From contig JAWOJB010000076.1 of assembly GCA_046484325.1 (NCBI GenBank), forward strand, positions 1 to 51,018: a DNA stretch of 51,018 nucleotides, read 5' to 3'. The stretch comes from JAWOJB01 sp046484325. GTDB lineage: Bacteria > Actinomycetota > Acidimicrobiia > Spongiisociales > ZC4RG35. The notes beneath the pieces were generated by a model. That model was not told the DNA's origin, did no database searches, and worked only from the letters and a program-made list of their open reading frames with translations. The translations under genes and the position numbers were made by a program. Below are positions 9,282 to 18,254 of the stretch, in pieces (positions within the stretch are counted from its first letter, which is position 1; each line of letters starts with the position of its first letter).

Positions 9282-9958
9282 GCGGTAGCCTCCTCGCCCA
9301 GGCGGGTGATCGCCCACTCATCGATTGGGACTGGATCCGGTTCAACGCGGATCGGATCTTCGAGCGGATCGTCGAGCACGTCGTGCTCACGGGGATCGCC
9401 GTCGGGGTGGGGCTGCTCGTGGCCATCGGGTTGGCGCTGATCGCTCTCCGCCACCGCCCGGCGTATGGCCCCATCACGGCCTTCACAAACGTGCTGTACA
9501 CGATCCCGAGCCTGGCGCTCTTCGCCGCCTTGGTGCCGATCACGGGCCTCACCGTGCTCACCGCCGAGATCGGTCTCGTCGGCTACACGCTCTTCATCCT
9601 CGTGCGCAACATCGTGGCCGGCATCGACGGGGTGCCACGGGGCGTGACCGAGGCCGCCGACGGCATGGGCCTCACCCCTCGCCGAAGATTCTGGACCGTC
9701 GAGGTCCCGCTGGCCCTCCCGGTCATCATCGCCGGCGTCCGGATCGCCGCGGTGACCACGGTGGGGCTGGTGACGGTCACGGCCGTGATCGGTCTGGGGG
9801 GACTGGGGTTCTTCATCCTGCGCGGGGCCCAGACATTCTTCTGGACGTCGATCCTGGTCGGCACTCTCGGCTCGGTCGCCCTGGCCGTGGCCGTCGATCT
9901 CGGCCTGCTCTGGGTCGGGCGTCGCCTCACCCCCTGGGAACGCCGGGTGGCGCGATGA
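9278..9958 (+). CDS. opuCB: Osmoprotectant ABC transporter permease (first)
   Basis: This inner-membrane permease of the betaine-type importer has 226 residues and about five to six membrane helices starting near residue 30 (VVLTGIAVGVGLLVAIGLAL). The EAA loop that docks to the ATPase is at about residues 125-150 (EAADGMGLTPRRRFWTVEVP, followed by LALPVIIAGVRIA). GTG at 9278 overlaps the ATPase stop and its own stop overlaps the next permease (ATGA), so the operon is translationally coupled throughout. Confidence 0.92.
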   Translation: MSGSLLAQAGDRPLIDWDWIRFNADRIFERIVEHVVLTGIAVGVGLLVAIGLALIALRHRPAYGPITAFTNVLYTIPSLALFAALVPITGLTVLTAEIGLVGYTLFILVRNIVAGIDGVPRGVTEAADGMGLTPRRRFWTVEVPLALPVIIAGVRIAAVTTVGLVTVTAVIGLGGLGFFILRGAQTFFWTSILVGTLGSVALAVAVDLGLLWVGRRLTPWERRVAR

Positions 9959-10698
9959 CCGAATTCCTCACCCAGCTCGGCGAGTTCCTCATCGCGCCTT
10001 CCACCTGGTCGGGCTCCGGGAGCATTCCGACCCGCCTGGCCGAGCACATCTGGATGTCGATCGTCCCCACCGTGGTCGCCGGCATCGCCGTGCTGCCTCC
10101 CGCGCTGTGGCTCGCCCACCGTCGCCGGGGAGCAGCTCTGGCCGGGGCGCTCGTGAACATCGGGAGGGCGGTGCCGTCGTTCGGCATCCTCGTGATCGTG
10201 ATGGTCCTCCTCATCCAGTTGGGCGTCTCGGTGCTGAGCCCGGTGCCCGCGATCGTGGCACTCGTGGCCCTGGCCGCCCCGCCGATGTTCACCAACGCAG
10301 TGGCGGGCGTCGAGACCGTGCCGGGCGAGGTGGTCGAGTCGGCTCGGGGGATGGGCTTCACCGGTCGCCAGGTGCTGGGCCGGGTGGAATTGCCCCTCGG
10401 GTCGCCGGTGATCGTCGAGGGCGTCCGGATCGCCCTCGTGCAGGTCATCGCAACGGCGCCCCTCGCCGCACTCATCGGCGGGGGTGGTCTCGGCCGGTTC
10501 ATCGTGGATGGGTTCGCCAAGCAGCGGGGGGATGGGGAGCTGTTCGTCGGTGCCGTGCTCGTCGGGTTGCTGGCGGTGACCGCCCAATGGGGGCTGGGCG
10601 CCGTCGAGCGTCGGTTCACCCCGCCGGGCGTTGTCCGCCGGGACATCGGGAATGACCCGGCCCGCGGGTCGGTTGGGCAAGCCACCGGACCCACCTAG
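9955..10698 (+). CDS. opuCD: Osmoprotectant ABC transporter permease (second)
   Basis: This is the second permease, 247 residues. It has an extended N terminus (MTEFLTQLGEFLIAPSTWSG), membrane helices from about residue 35 (SIVPTVVAGIAVLPPALWLA), and an EAA-like loop near 125-145 (VVESARGMGFTGRQVLGRVE, then LPLGSPVIVEGVRIA). ATG at 9955 overlaps the stop of the first permease. The frame is open upstream, but only as a shadow of that gene. The last 25 residues after the final helix are polar. The two permeases probably form a heterodimer. Confidence 0.92.
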   Translation: MTEFLTQLGEFLIAPSTWSGSGSIPTRLAEHIWMSIVPTVVAGIAVLPPALWLAHRRRGAALAGALVNIGRAVPSFGILVIVMVLLIQLGVSVLSPVPAIVALVALAAPPMFTNAVAGVETVPGEVVESARGMGFTGRQVLGRVELPLGSPVIVEGVRIALVQVIATAPLAALIGGGGLGRFIVDGFAKQRGDGELFVGAVLVGLLAVTAQWGLGAVERRFTPPGVVRRDIGNDPARGSVGQATGPT

Positions 10699-10748
10699 GG
10701 TCGCGGAGTAGGGCCCGTGCGCCCTGCGACAACCATGAGGAGGTACCC

Positions 10749-11666
10749 ATGCGGCAGATTGCCCGCAGCCGGGTCGTCGGGGCGGCTCTGGCCGTGGCGC
10801 TCGTCGCCGCCGCCTGCGGGTCGGGTGGCGACACCGGTGACATCGAAGGCCCCACCGTCACGGTGGCGTCGTTCAACTTCAACGAGAGCACGATCCTGGC
10901 CGAGATCTACGCCCAGGTCCTGGAGAACGACGGGTACCCGGTCGCCCGCAGGCTCAATCTGGGGAACCGGGAGGTCGTGAAGCCCGCTCTCGAGTCGGGT
11001 GAGATCTCGCTGGTCCCCGAGTACGTCGGGACGCTCCTCGGCTTCCTCGGGGGTAGTCCGAGCGCCGACCCGGAGGCGACCTGGCAGGCCGCCAAGGACC
11101 TCTGGGAACCGGAGGGTGTGACGCTGCTCGCCTTCGCCCCCGGCGAGGACAAGAACGCCTATGTCGTGACCCGGGCGACCGCGGAGGCCCTCGGATTGTC
11201 CCGGGTCTCGGATCTCCAGCCGGTCGCCGGCGAGCTCGTGTTCGGGGGTCCGCCCGAGTGCCCCGACCGCGACCTCTGTCTCAAGGGGCTCGAGGAGGTG
11301 TACGGGCTCCAATTTGCCGAGTTCAAGCCGCTGGACGTCGGCGGCCCGCTCACCGTGGCCGCTCTCAAGGGCGGGGACATCGACGTGGCGCTGCTGTTCT
11401 CCTCGCAGGGCATCATCCTGGTCGAGGACTTCGTGGTGCTGGACGACGACCAGGATCTGAATCCGGCCGAGAACATCGTGCCGGCGGTCGCCCGAGAGGT
11501 CGTCGACGCCTACGGCGACGAGTTCGTCTCGCTCCTCGACTCCGTCTCGGCCCTCATCACGACCGAGGTGCTGATCGAGCTGAACCGCCGGGCCGACATC
11601 GATCAGGTGGATCCTGCCGTGGTGGCCAAGGACTGGCTGGTCGGTCAGGGCCTGATCGGGGGCTGA
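10749..11666 (+). CDS. opuCC: Osmoprotectant ABC transporter substrate-binding lipoprotein
   Basis: This 305-residue extracytoplasmic binding protein of the OpuAC/ProX type recruits the osmolyte to the permeases. A lipoprotein signal is clear: basic MRQIARSR, a hydrophobic core, and the lipobox ending at Cys23 (LVAAAC). The mature domain has the family pattern VASFNFNESTILAEIYAQVL and LNLGNREVVKPALESGEISL followed by VPEYVGTLL. A strong ribosome-binding site (GAGGAGG) ends six bases before the ATG. The 50-base gap after the permease has no obvious terminator, so it is likely in the same operon, perhaps with its own translation control for higher yield. Confidence 0.93.
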   Translation: MRQIARSRVVGAALAVALVAAACGSGGDTGDIEGPTVTVASFNFNESTILAEIYAQVLENDGYPVARRLNLGNREVVKPALESGEISLVPEYVGTLLGFLGGSPSADPEATWQAAKDLWEPEGVTLLAFAPGEDKNAYVVTRATAEALGLSRVSDLQPVAGELVFGGPPECPDRDLCLKGLEEVYGLQFAEFKPLDVGGPLTVAALKGGDIDVALLFSSQGIILVEDFVVLDDDQDLNPAENIVPAVAREVVDAYGDEFVSLLDSVSALITTEVLIELNRRADIDQVDPAVVAKDWLVGQGLIGG

Positions 11667-11745
11667 GCCCTCAGGGGCCAAGGGCGGGAGTCCCGATCGG
11701 TCGGGGCCCCCGTCTACCCTGCCCCCGCCGAGCCCAGGAGCACCG

Positions 11746-14700
11746 TTGTCCGTTCGCGGCTACTACCGCCATCCCACCATCCACCAGGACACGATCGTCT
11801 TCGTGTCGGAGGACGACTTGTGGTCGGTCGAGGCGACCGGGGGGGTGGCCGGCAGGCTCACCGCCAACCCCGGCCGCCAGTCCCATCCGAGGTACTCGCC
11901 CGATGGATCCCTGATCGCCTTCGTGAGCCGGGACGAGGGCCCCGCCGAGGTGCACGTCATGGAGGCCGGTGGCGGACCCAGCCGCCGGCTCTCGTTCCTG
12001 GGGGCGCTGACCGAGGTGGTGGGGTGGGAGCGTGACGGCGGCTCGGTCGTCGTCGCGACCGACCACGCCCAACCCTTCGCCGGATGGGCCCACCTATGGA
12101 CGGTGCCCCTCGACGGCGCCCCGGCCGTCCGGCTGGGGCTCGGCCCGGCTCGCGCCCACTCCCGGCCGGCCCGGGGTGGGGGCGTCGTCATCGGCCGCAA
12201 CTCGTTCGATCCTGCCCGCTGGAAGCGGTATCGAGGTGGTCGGACCGGCAGCATCTGGATCGACCGGGACGGGTCGGGCTCCTTTGCCGAGCTCGTCCGG
12301 CTGCCGGGCAACCTGGCCGACCCGATGTGGATCGGCCGGCGGATCTTCTTCCTGTCCGATCACGAAGGGCACGGCAACCTGTACTCGGTCACCGTCGCCG
12401 GTCGCGACCTCAGGCGACACACCGACCACGAGGACTACTACGCCCGATTTCCCTCGACTGACGGGCGCCGCATCGTCTACCACTGCGGGTCGGACCTCTG
12501 GCTGCTCGACCCGGCCGGAGCCGGCCCGGAGCGCCTCGACGTCGTGATCCCCTCCGCCCGTCCCCAGCTCGGGCGCCGATTCATGGCACCCACCAGGTAC
12601 CTCGAGTCGGTGGCCCTGCATCCCCAGGGTCACTCGTTCGCCCTCACGGCCCGCGGCCAGGCGATCAGCCTCCCGCTCTGGGAGGGGGCGCCCTCCCGGC
12701 AGGGCCCCGCCTCCCGGTACCGCCGGAGGCTGGCCGGCTGGCTGGCCGATGGCGAGCGGGTCGTGATGGTCACCGACGAGACGGGAGAGGAGTCGCTGGT
12801 CGTGGAGCGCGCCGACCGCTCCGGCGAGCCGGTGCGGGTGGAGGGCGACTTCGGTCGGGCACGCTCGCTCGATCCCGCTCCGGCCGGGCCCGATCGGGTG
12901 GCGGTGACGAATCACCGCCACGAGTTGCTGCTCGTCGATCTCGTCCGCCGGACGTCGCGGGTCGTCCACCGGAGCCCGTATCACTGGATCACCGGGACCA
13001 GCTGGTCGCCCGATGGGCGCTGGTTGGCGTTCTCGGCGGCCTCGACCCGCACCACGCGGAGCGTCTTCCTCTACGACACCCGCAACCGTCGCACCCACAC
13101 CGTGGGCCGTCCCGAGTTCGACGACGTGCTGCCGGCGTTCGACCCCGACGGCCGCTACCTGTACTTCCTGTCCGGCCGCTCGTTCGACCCCGTCGCCGAC
13201 GTCCACTTCCACGACTACGGGTTCCCGCTCGGCTACTCCCCGTATCTCGTGATGCTCCAGAAGGGCCGTCCGTCTCCCTTCGACCGGGCGGCCCAGCCGC
13301 CCCGCCCGCCCGGTGCCCCCGCCTCCGGCAACGGATCGGGCGAGCCGCCGGCGTCCGCCAAGCCCGCGGGGGCCGAGCCGGCGGGCGAGGCGGCCGAGGT
13401 GGAGATCGATGTCGAGGGGCTGGCCGAGCGGGTGGTCCCGTTCCCGGTGTCACCGGCCCGCTATGCCGCCATCGTCCCGCTGAAGGGACGGGTGGTGATG
13501 CTCTCGTTCCCGGTCGAGGGGACGCTCGGCGCCGAGTTGTTCGCCGAGCCCGGCCCGCGGGGGAGGCTCGAAGCCTGGGACTTCGGGTCCGAGAAGTCCG
13601 AGCCGGTGGCCGAAGGAGTGTCCGGCGCCTTCGCCTCCTCCGACGGCAAGGTCCTCGGGATCCGCTCGGGGCGGCGGCTCCGGGTGGTACCGGCTGGGTG
13701 GAAGGACGACAAGTCCGGGAAGGACGGCCCCGGCCGGGACACCGGGTGGATCGACCTCGATCGGGTCCGGCTCGAGGTGATCCCGGCCGAGGAGTGGCGC
13801 CAGATGTTCTCCGAGGCGTGGCGTCTCCAGCGAGACCACTACTGGTTCGAGGACATGGCCGGCGTCGACTGGCTCGACGTGCACGACCGGTACGCGGCGC
13901 TCATCGAACGGCTGGGGAGCAGGTCGGAGTTCTCCGACCTGCTCTGGGAGATGCAGGGCGAGCTCGGCACGTCGCACGCGTACGAGCTGGGTGGCGACTA
14001 CCGCCCGACTCCGTCGGTCACCCAGGGGTTCCTGGGGGCCGATCTCCGGCTCGACCGCGGCCGGTGGGTGGTGGACCGGGTGCCCCGCGGCGACTCGTGG
14101 GTGTCGGAGGCCAGGTCGCCCCTCGTCGCTCCGGGTGTCCAGATTGCCGCAGGGGACCGGATCGAGGCGGTGGACGGGGTGGCGGTTGGCCGTGCCACCG
14201 CACCGGCCGAGCTGCTGGTCGACCGGGGCGGCCGCCCGGTGTCGCTCACCGTACGTCGGGGCCGGTCGCGTCCCCGCACCGTGGTGGTCACCGCCCTGAC
14301 GGGCGAGACCGCCCTCCGCTACCGGGACTGGGTCGAGGCGAACCGGGCGAAGGTCCGCGATGCCACCGGCGGCCGGGCCGGATACTTGCACATCCCCGAC
14401 ATGGGCGCCCTCGGCTTCAGCGAGTTCCACCGGGGGTGGCACCACGAGGTGGATCACGAGGGGCTGGTGGTGGACGTGCGGTTCAACCGGGGAGGCAACG
14501 TCAGCCAGTTGCTGCTCCAGAAGCTGCTCCGCCGCAGGCTGGGATACCGGGTCACCCGGTGGCGGGAGCCCTACCCGTTCCCGGATGACGCCCCGGCCGG
14601 GCCGATGGTCTGCCTCACCAACGAGAACGCCGGCTCCGACGGCGACATCTTCAGCCACACTTTCAAGCTCCACCGACTGGGGCCGCTCGTCGGCACCCGC

Positions 14701-14988
14701 ACCTGGGGTGGCGTGGTGGGGGTCTGGCCCCAACAGTCGCTGGTGGACGGCACGATCACCACCCAGCCGGAGTTCGGCACCTGGTTCTCCGACGTCGGTT
14801 ACGCCGTCGAGAACTACGGAACCGATCCCGACATCGAGGTGGTCGTCACCCCCCAGGACTATCGGGAGGGTCGCGATCCTCAGCTCGAGCGAGGGATCGC
14901 CGAGCTGCTGGCGCTCATCGAGGCGGCGCCCCCGCTCCCGGAGTTCGGGGCGCTTCCCTCGATGCGGCCGCCGCATCTGCCCCGCTGA
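11746..14988 (+). CDS. Tricorn protease homologue
   Basis: This 1080-residue protein is full length for the Tricorn family, cytoplasmic serine peptidases that trim peptides released by the proteasome. Order: beta-propellers at about 1-640 (repeated SPDG and DPDG blade motifs), a Pro/Ala-rich linker near 515-545, the C1 helical region near 685-760, a PDZ-like domain near 765-860, and the C2 catalytic region to the end. The triad residues fall where they do in Tricorn: His744 in LGTSHAYELGGDY, Ser964 in NAGSDGDIF and Glu1022 in VENYGTD. The start is TTG at 11746 with AGGAG five bases before it; no better start lies upstream. A TACCCT element upstream could be its -10. No signal peptide is seen. 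Confidence 0.93.
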   Translation: MSVRGYYRHPTIHQDTIVFVSEDDLWSVEATGGVAGRLTANPGRQSHPRYSPDGSLIAFVSRDEGPAEVHVMEAGGGPSRRLSFLGALTEVVGWERDGGSVVVATDHAQPFAGWAHLWTVPLDGAPAVRLGLGPARAHSRPARGGGVVIGRNSFDPARWKRYRGGRTGSIWIDRDGSGSFAELVRLPGNLADPMWIGRRIFFLSDHEGHGNLYSVTVAGRDLRRHTDHEDYYARFPSTDGRRIVYHCGSDLWLLDPAGAGPERLDVVIPSARPQLGRRFMAPTRYLESVALHPQGHSFALTARGQAISLPLWEGAPSRQGPASRYRRRLAGWLADGERVVMVTDETGEESLVVERADRSGEPVRVEGDFGRARSLDPAPAGPDRVAVTNHRHELLLVDLVRRTSRVVHRSPYHWITGTSWSPDGRWLAFSAASTRTTRSVFLYDTRNRRTHTVGRPEFDDVLPAFDPDGRYLYFLSGRSFDPVADVHFHDYGFPLGYSPYLVMLQKGRPSPFDRAAQPPRPPGAPASGNGSGEPPASAKPAGAEPAGEAAEVEIDVEGLAERVVPFPVSPARYAAIVPLKGRVVMLSFPVEGTLGAELFAEPGPRGRLEAWDFGSEKSEPVAEGVSGAFASSDGKVLGIRSGRRLRVVPAGWKDDKSGKDGPGRDTGWIDLDRVRLEVIPAEEWRQMFSEAWRLQRDHYWFEDMAGVDWLDVHDRYAALIERLGSRSEFSDLLWEMQGELGTSHAYELGGDYRPTPSVTQGFLGADLRLDRGRWVVDRVPRGDSWVSEARSPLVAPGVQIAAGDRIEAVDGVAVGRATAPAELLVDRGGRPVSLTVRRGRSRPRTVVVTALTGETALRYRDWVEANRAKVRDATGGRAGYLHIPDMGALGFSEFHRGWHHEVDHEGLVVDVRFNRGGNVSQLLLQKLLRRRLGYRVTRWREPYPFPDDAPAGPMVCLTNENAGSDGDIFSHTFKLHRLGPLVGTRTWGGVVGVWPQQSLVDGTITTQPEFGTWFSDVGYAVENYGTDPDIEVVVTPQDYREGRDPQLERGIAELLALIEAAPPLPEFGALPSMRPPHLPR

Positions 14989-15428
14989 CGGAGCCGGACA
15001 GCCGGGCGCCCTCGCGGCGCCGCCCCCGCTGGGAGCCACACCGAGTCCGTCGGCCGTCTCACCGCCACCGCCGAGGCGGTGGCCGGCCCGGATCCCGCTC
15101 AGGGCCGCGGATTCGGCCGCCATCCGGGAGATGACACGGGATGAGACTCACACGAGCCGACGGCGGGGTCGCCCCCGCCTGGCTCGCCGCTCTCCCGCCT
15201 TCACCGCCCGGATCGAGGCGGCCGTGCCCCCCGAGGGGGGCACCCGCGACCCGTCGACGCGGGCCGGGCACGAGGCGGTCGAGGTTCCCGATGTGGCATC
15301 CATCGAGGGCGACCTCCTCTGGATTCGGCATCGCGGTTCGCGACTTGAGCGCTCCGGATGGCTGCACGGCGTGAACCCCCTACGCAGGCACGGCGCCAGT
15401 CCGATGAGGGCATGAACGGCCACCGGAC
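14989..15428. other. 440-base stretch without a supported gene
   Basis: Between the Tricorn gene and the Tat-LPFTG gene no reading frame looks like a real protein: the open frames on both strands are Arg/Pro/Ser-rich with no start signal or motif. A small palindrome (TCGCGGTTCGCGA, 15331-15343) and GC-rich runs are present, but I recognise no riboswitch or RNA family. It may hold the terminator of the Tricorn gene and a long leader or promoter for the downstream gene. Confidence 0.5.
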
Positions 15429-16127
15429 ATGACCGATTTCACCACATCCCTAGGCGACCATCCTCACCCACTGACCCGCCGCGGCTTGCTCCAAACGGCC
15501 GTGTACGCAGCGATCCCGGTCCTCGCCGCCGGGCATCGGGTCGCCAGGGCCGACTGCCACGTCGCCGAGACGATGACCGTCTGGCGTCTGGCATCCGACT
15601 GGGGCTATCCGAGAGGACCCAACGGCAAGACGAGGCTGGTGTCGAGGGCGTCGAGGAACGCGGCCAGCCATCGCTATGCACTGTCGGAGCGAGATGCGCT
15701 CGACATGAACCTCCACCTCTGCTCGTGTGCGCCGGCCTCCGCCCTCGTGGTCCGACAAGACGAGTTCATGACATTGTGGGACGAGCTCGCCTATCGCTGG
15801 TCCAACCCCTGGCTCGGACGGTCGGTCTGGGTGCTCGACGATCGTCACGTCTCCCGGCTCGCAGGAGGAACCGGCCGGCTCGCACGGGCGCTGAGCCCCG
15901 AGTCCGCGTCGGACGGGACCTGTCCGGACGACGGGGCCGACCCCGAGGCCGTGGCATCGGCCGTCCTGCCCTTCACCGGGCTCGCCGGGCTCGGTGCCCC
16001 TGCGCTCGGGGCCGGCCTGCTCTTGGCAGGGATGATCGGCTTGCGGAGCGCCCGGGGGGTGGGTCCGACGGTCACCGGTCCCCGTGTCCCCCGGCGGCGG
16101 CCGCGGGGCCGTCACGTTCGTCGCTGA
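15429..16127 (+). CDS. Tat-exported protein with C-terminal LPFTG sorting-type signal
   Basis: This 232-residue protein is of unknown function. It opens with a twin-arginine signal (TRRGLLQ, Arg17-Arg18, then a hydrophobic stretch) with a likely cleavage after Ala41 (VARA). The mature region has cysteines at 43, 98, 100 and 165 (LHLCSCAPA around 95-103) and Trp/Asp-rich strands (DEFMTLWDELAYRWSNPWLG). LPFTG at residues 180-184 is followed by a hydrophobic segment (187-204) and a basic tail, the layout of a sortase substrate; the Arg-rich tail, about 28 residues, is longer than usual. No sortase gene is in the window. I do not recognise the central domain. Confidence 0.7.
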   Translation: MTDFTTSLGDHPHPLTRRGLLQTAVYAAIPVLAAGHRVARADCHVAETMTVWRLASDWGYPRGPNGKTRLVSRASRNAASHRYALSERDALDMNLHLCSCAPASALVVRQDEFMTLWDELAYRWSNPWLGRSVWVLDDRHVSRLAGGTGRLARALSPESASDGTCPDDGADPEAVASAVLPFTGLAGLGAPALGAGLLLAGMIGLRSARGVGPTVTGPRVPRRRPRGRHVRR

Positions 16128-16134
16128 CGGCGGC

Positions 16135-17202
16135 TCAGGCGCGGGCCAGGCTCGCGGCGATCCGGTCGCCGATCTCGGATGTGGTCATCCCCATCGACGG
16201 CCCGCCCATGGTCCGCAGCTCGGGCAGCACCGCGGCGGCGGCCCGCTCGAGGGCGCCGGCGGCTTCGGCCTCGCCCAGGTGGTCGAGGCACATCGCCACC
16301 GACAGCACCGCCGCCACGGGGTTGGCCCAGCCACGCCCGGCGATGTCGGGTGCCGAGCCGTGCACCGGTTCGAACATCGACGGGTGGCGCCGCTCGGGAT
16401 CGAGATTGCCGGAGGCGGCCAGCCCGAGCCCGCCCTGGAGGGCAGCCCCCAGGTCGGTCACGATGTCGCCGAAGAGATTGTCGGTCACCACCACATCGAA
16501 GCGCTCGGGCGACTGCACCAGGTAGAGGCAGGCGGCGTCGACGTGGACGTAGTCGACTTCGACCCCCGGATACCCGGCGGCGATCTCGTTGGTGGTGCGC
16601 TGCCAGAGGTCGCCGGCGAAGGTGAGCACGTTGGTCTTGTGGCACAGGGTCAGCTTGCCCCGCCGCCCCGCCGCCCGGTCGAAGGCGTACCTCACGACCC
16701 GTTCCACCCCGTGCCGGGTGTTGATCGACTCCTGGATCGCCACCTCCAGGGGGGTGCCGCGCTTGAAGGTGCCACCGGTGCCGGCATAGGGGCCCTCGGT
16801 GTTCTCACGCACGACGACGAGGTCGCACCGTTCGGGGGTGAGGCCGGCGATCGGAGTGGGCACGCCCGGGTAGAGCTTCACCGGCCGGAGATTGACGTAC
16901 TGGTCGAAGTCGAAGCGGAGCCGGAGCAACAAGCCCCGCTCGAGCACCCCGGGTGGTACGTCGGGGGTTCCCACCGCCCCGAGCAGAATGGCGTCGTGGC
17001 CGTCGAGTTCTTCTTCGACCGAGTCGGGGAGGACCTCGCCCGTGGCGAGGTAGCGTCGCCCGCCGAGGTCGTACTCGGTGATGGACACCCCGAATCCGAA
17101 CCGATTGGCGGTGGCGTCGAGCGCCTTTACCGCCTCGGTGGTCACCTCGATCCCCACCCCGTCGCCCGGAATGGTGGCGATGTCATAGGAGCGGTCGGGC
17201 AT
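16135..17202 (-). CDS. leuB: 3-isopropylmalate dehydrogenase
   Basis: This enzyme oxidises and decarboxylates 3-isopropylmalate with NAD+, the third step of leucine synthesis. Its 355 residues match the family. Visible motifs are IATIPGDGVGIEV at the start, RLRFDFDQYVNLRPVKLYPG near 95 (substrate arginines), the Lys/Tyr region and KTNVLTFAGDLW near 190, DNLFGDIVTDLGA near 240 (metal-binding Asp residues), and EPVHGSAPDIAGRGWANP near 275 for NAD binding. The NAD-type loop and the RLRFDFD pattern favour LeuB over isocitrate or tartrate dehydrogenase. It is separated from leuA by four unrelated genes on both strands, and its 3' end nearly meets the Tat-LPFTG gene. Confidence 0.93.
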   Translation of the reverse strand: MPDRSYDIATIPGDGVGIEVTTEAVKALDATANRFGFGVSITEYDLGGRRYLATGEVLPDSVEEELDGHDAILLGAVGTPDVPPGVLERGLLLRLRFDFDQYVNLRPVKLYPGVPTPIAGLTPERCDLVVVRENTEGPYAGTGGTFKRGTPLEVAIQESINTRHGVERVVRYAFDRAAGRRGKLTLCHKTNVLTFAGDLWQRTTNEIAAGYPGVEVDYVHVDAACLYLVQSPERFDVVVTDNLFGDIVTDLGAALQGGLGLAASGNLDPERRHPSMFEPVHGSAPDIAGRGWANPVAAVLSVAMCLDHLGEAEAAGALERAAAAVLPELRTMGGPSMGMTTSEIGDRIAASLARA

Positions 17203-17211
17203 GGGCAGATG

Positions 17212-18129
17212 CTAGGAGGACCCGGCAGGGCGGTCGGTAGCCGGTCCCCGCGGCCGGCTCCGGGCTAGGACGGCGCCTGCGAGGATGAGCAGACCACCGA
17301 GCGCCTGGGCGGGTCGGATCGCCTCGGCCAGCACGGCCCAGGCCAGGAGCGCCGTGAACACGGGCTCCAGTGTCGTGATGATGGCCGTGGGAGCGGCTCC
17401 GATCCGGTCGATGGCGGCGAACACCGCGGGGATGGCCAGCAGGGTGGGGATCAGCACCACCGCCCCCACCAGCAGCCACTCCCGGCTACCGGTCGGGGGC
17501 TCGAGCCCACGGCCGCCCACGAGGTCGAGCGCCACGAACCCGAGCGCCGCGCCGACGCTGCTGTGGGCGGCGATCGTCAAGGGAGGGACGCCGGCCATGA
17601 GCATCTCACCCGCCAGCAGGTAGGCGGCGTAGGTCGCCCCGGCGCCGAGGCCGAGGGCGATCCCCACCGCCGAACGATCCGCCTCGCCGGGTACGCCGGC
17701 GATGACGAGCAGGCCGGCGGTGGCCAATGCCACCGCCAGGAGACGTTGCCGGGTCGGGGGGCGTCCGAGCACCCAGGCGTACAGGATCACGAAGCTCGGG
17801 GCGAGGTAGAGGAGGAAGGCCGTGGTGCCCGCGGTGATCCGGGCCAGGGCGGCGAAGTAGAGCGAGGTCTGCAGGGTGTAGAGGAGCCCGCCCGCGAGCA
17901 GCACGAGGCGGCGCCTGGCTCCGAGGCGCCCGCTGAGGTGACCGGCGCCGGCGAGGACCACGGCGGCGATGCCGAAGCGCCACTGCAGGAGCGTGTTGGC
18001 CCGCATCCCACCGTCGACGGCCAGGCGCCCGAAGATGGCGAGGGTCGAGAAGGCGGCGGCCGCGACCACCGCCAACCACGCACCCGTCCGGAAGCGGGCG
18101 TGCGGGTCGATCGGCTGGACCACGCTCAT
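17212..18129 (-). CDS. EamA/DMT-family transporter
   Basis: This 305-residue inner-membrane protein has about ten hydrophobic helices in two EamA repeats (first beginning GAWLAVVAAAAFSTLAIFGR, second near residue 150, SAVGIALGLGAGATYAAYLL). The second repeat ends with the typical LEPVFTALLAWAVLAEAIRP and ALGGLLILAGAVLA. Such proteins export amino acids or other metabolites; the position between leuB and the sulfur-transfer genes does not fix a substrate. It lies nine bases upstream of leuB on the same strand, so the two may be co-transcribed. Confidence 0.88.
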   Translation of the reverse strand: MSVVQPIDPHARFRTGAWLAVVAAAAFSTLAIFGRLAVDGGMRANTLLQWRFGIAAVVLAGAGHLSGRLGARRRLVLLAGGLLYTLQTSLYFAALARITAGTTAFLLYLAPSFVILYAWVLGRPPTRQRLLAVALATAGLLVIAGVPGEADRSAVGIALGLGAGATYAAYLLAGEMLMAGVPPLTIAAHSSVGAALGFVALDLVGGRGLEPPTGSREWLLVGAVVLIPTLLAIPAVFAAIDRIGAAPTAIITTLEPVFTALLAWAVLAEAIRPAQALGGLLILAGAVLARSRPRGPATDRPAGSS

Positions 18130-18238
18130 CTGCCGGACGCGGGGCGACGACGGTGCGACGTGACGAGCATGCGGCTGGGGAGGCTATCGCCCCGCCGGGG
18201 CGCTCGACCCGTCCCTGTCACCGGCCTCGGGGCCGGCC

Positions 18239-18244
18239 TATCCT
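18239..18244 (+). promoter_or_regulatory. -10 element of the rhodanese-ThiF gene
   Basis: TATCCT lies ten bases before the ATG at 18255. The 125-base gap to the divergent DMT transporter gene holds both promoters. Confidence 0.4.
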
Positions 18245-18254
18245 GCCAGAGCCC

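Noticed and set aside
15141..15423. Open frames in the gap before the Tat-LPFTG gene
   Set aside because: The predicted products are Arg/Pro/Ser-rich, have no ribosome-binding site or motif, and occur on both strands, as is usual for GC-rich shadow frames.
18141..18176. Possible further heptad array upstream of the rhodanese-ThiF gene
   Set aside because: Only about two imperfect units (GGTGCGA, CGTGACG) are present, too few to separate from chance.
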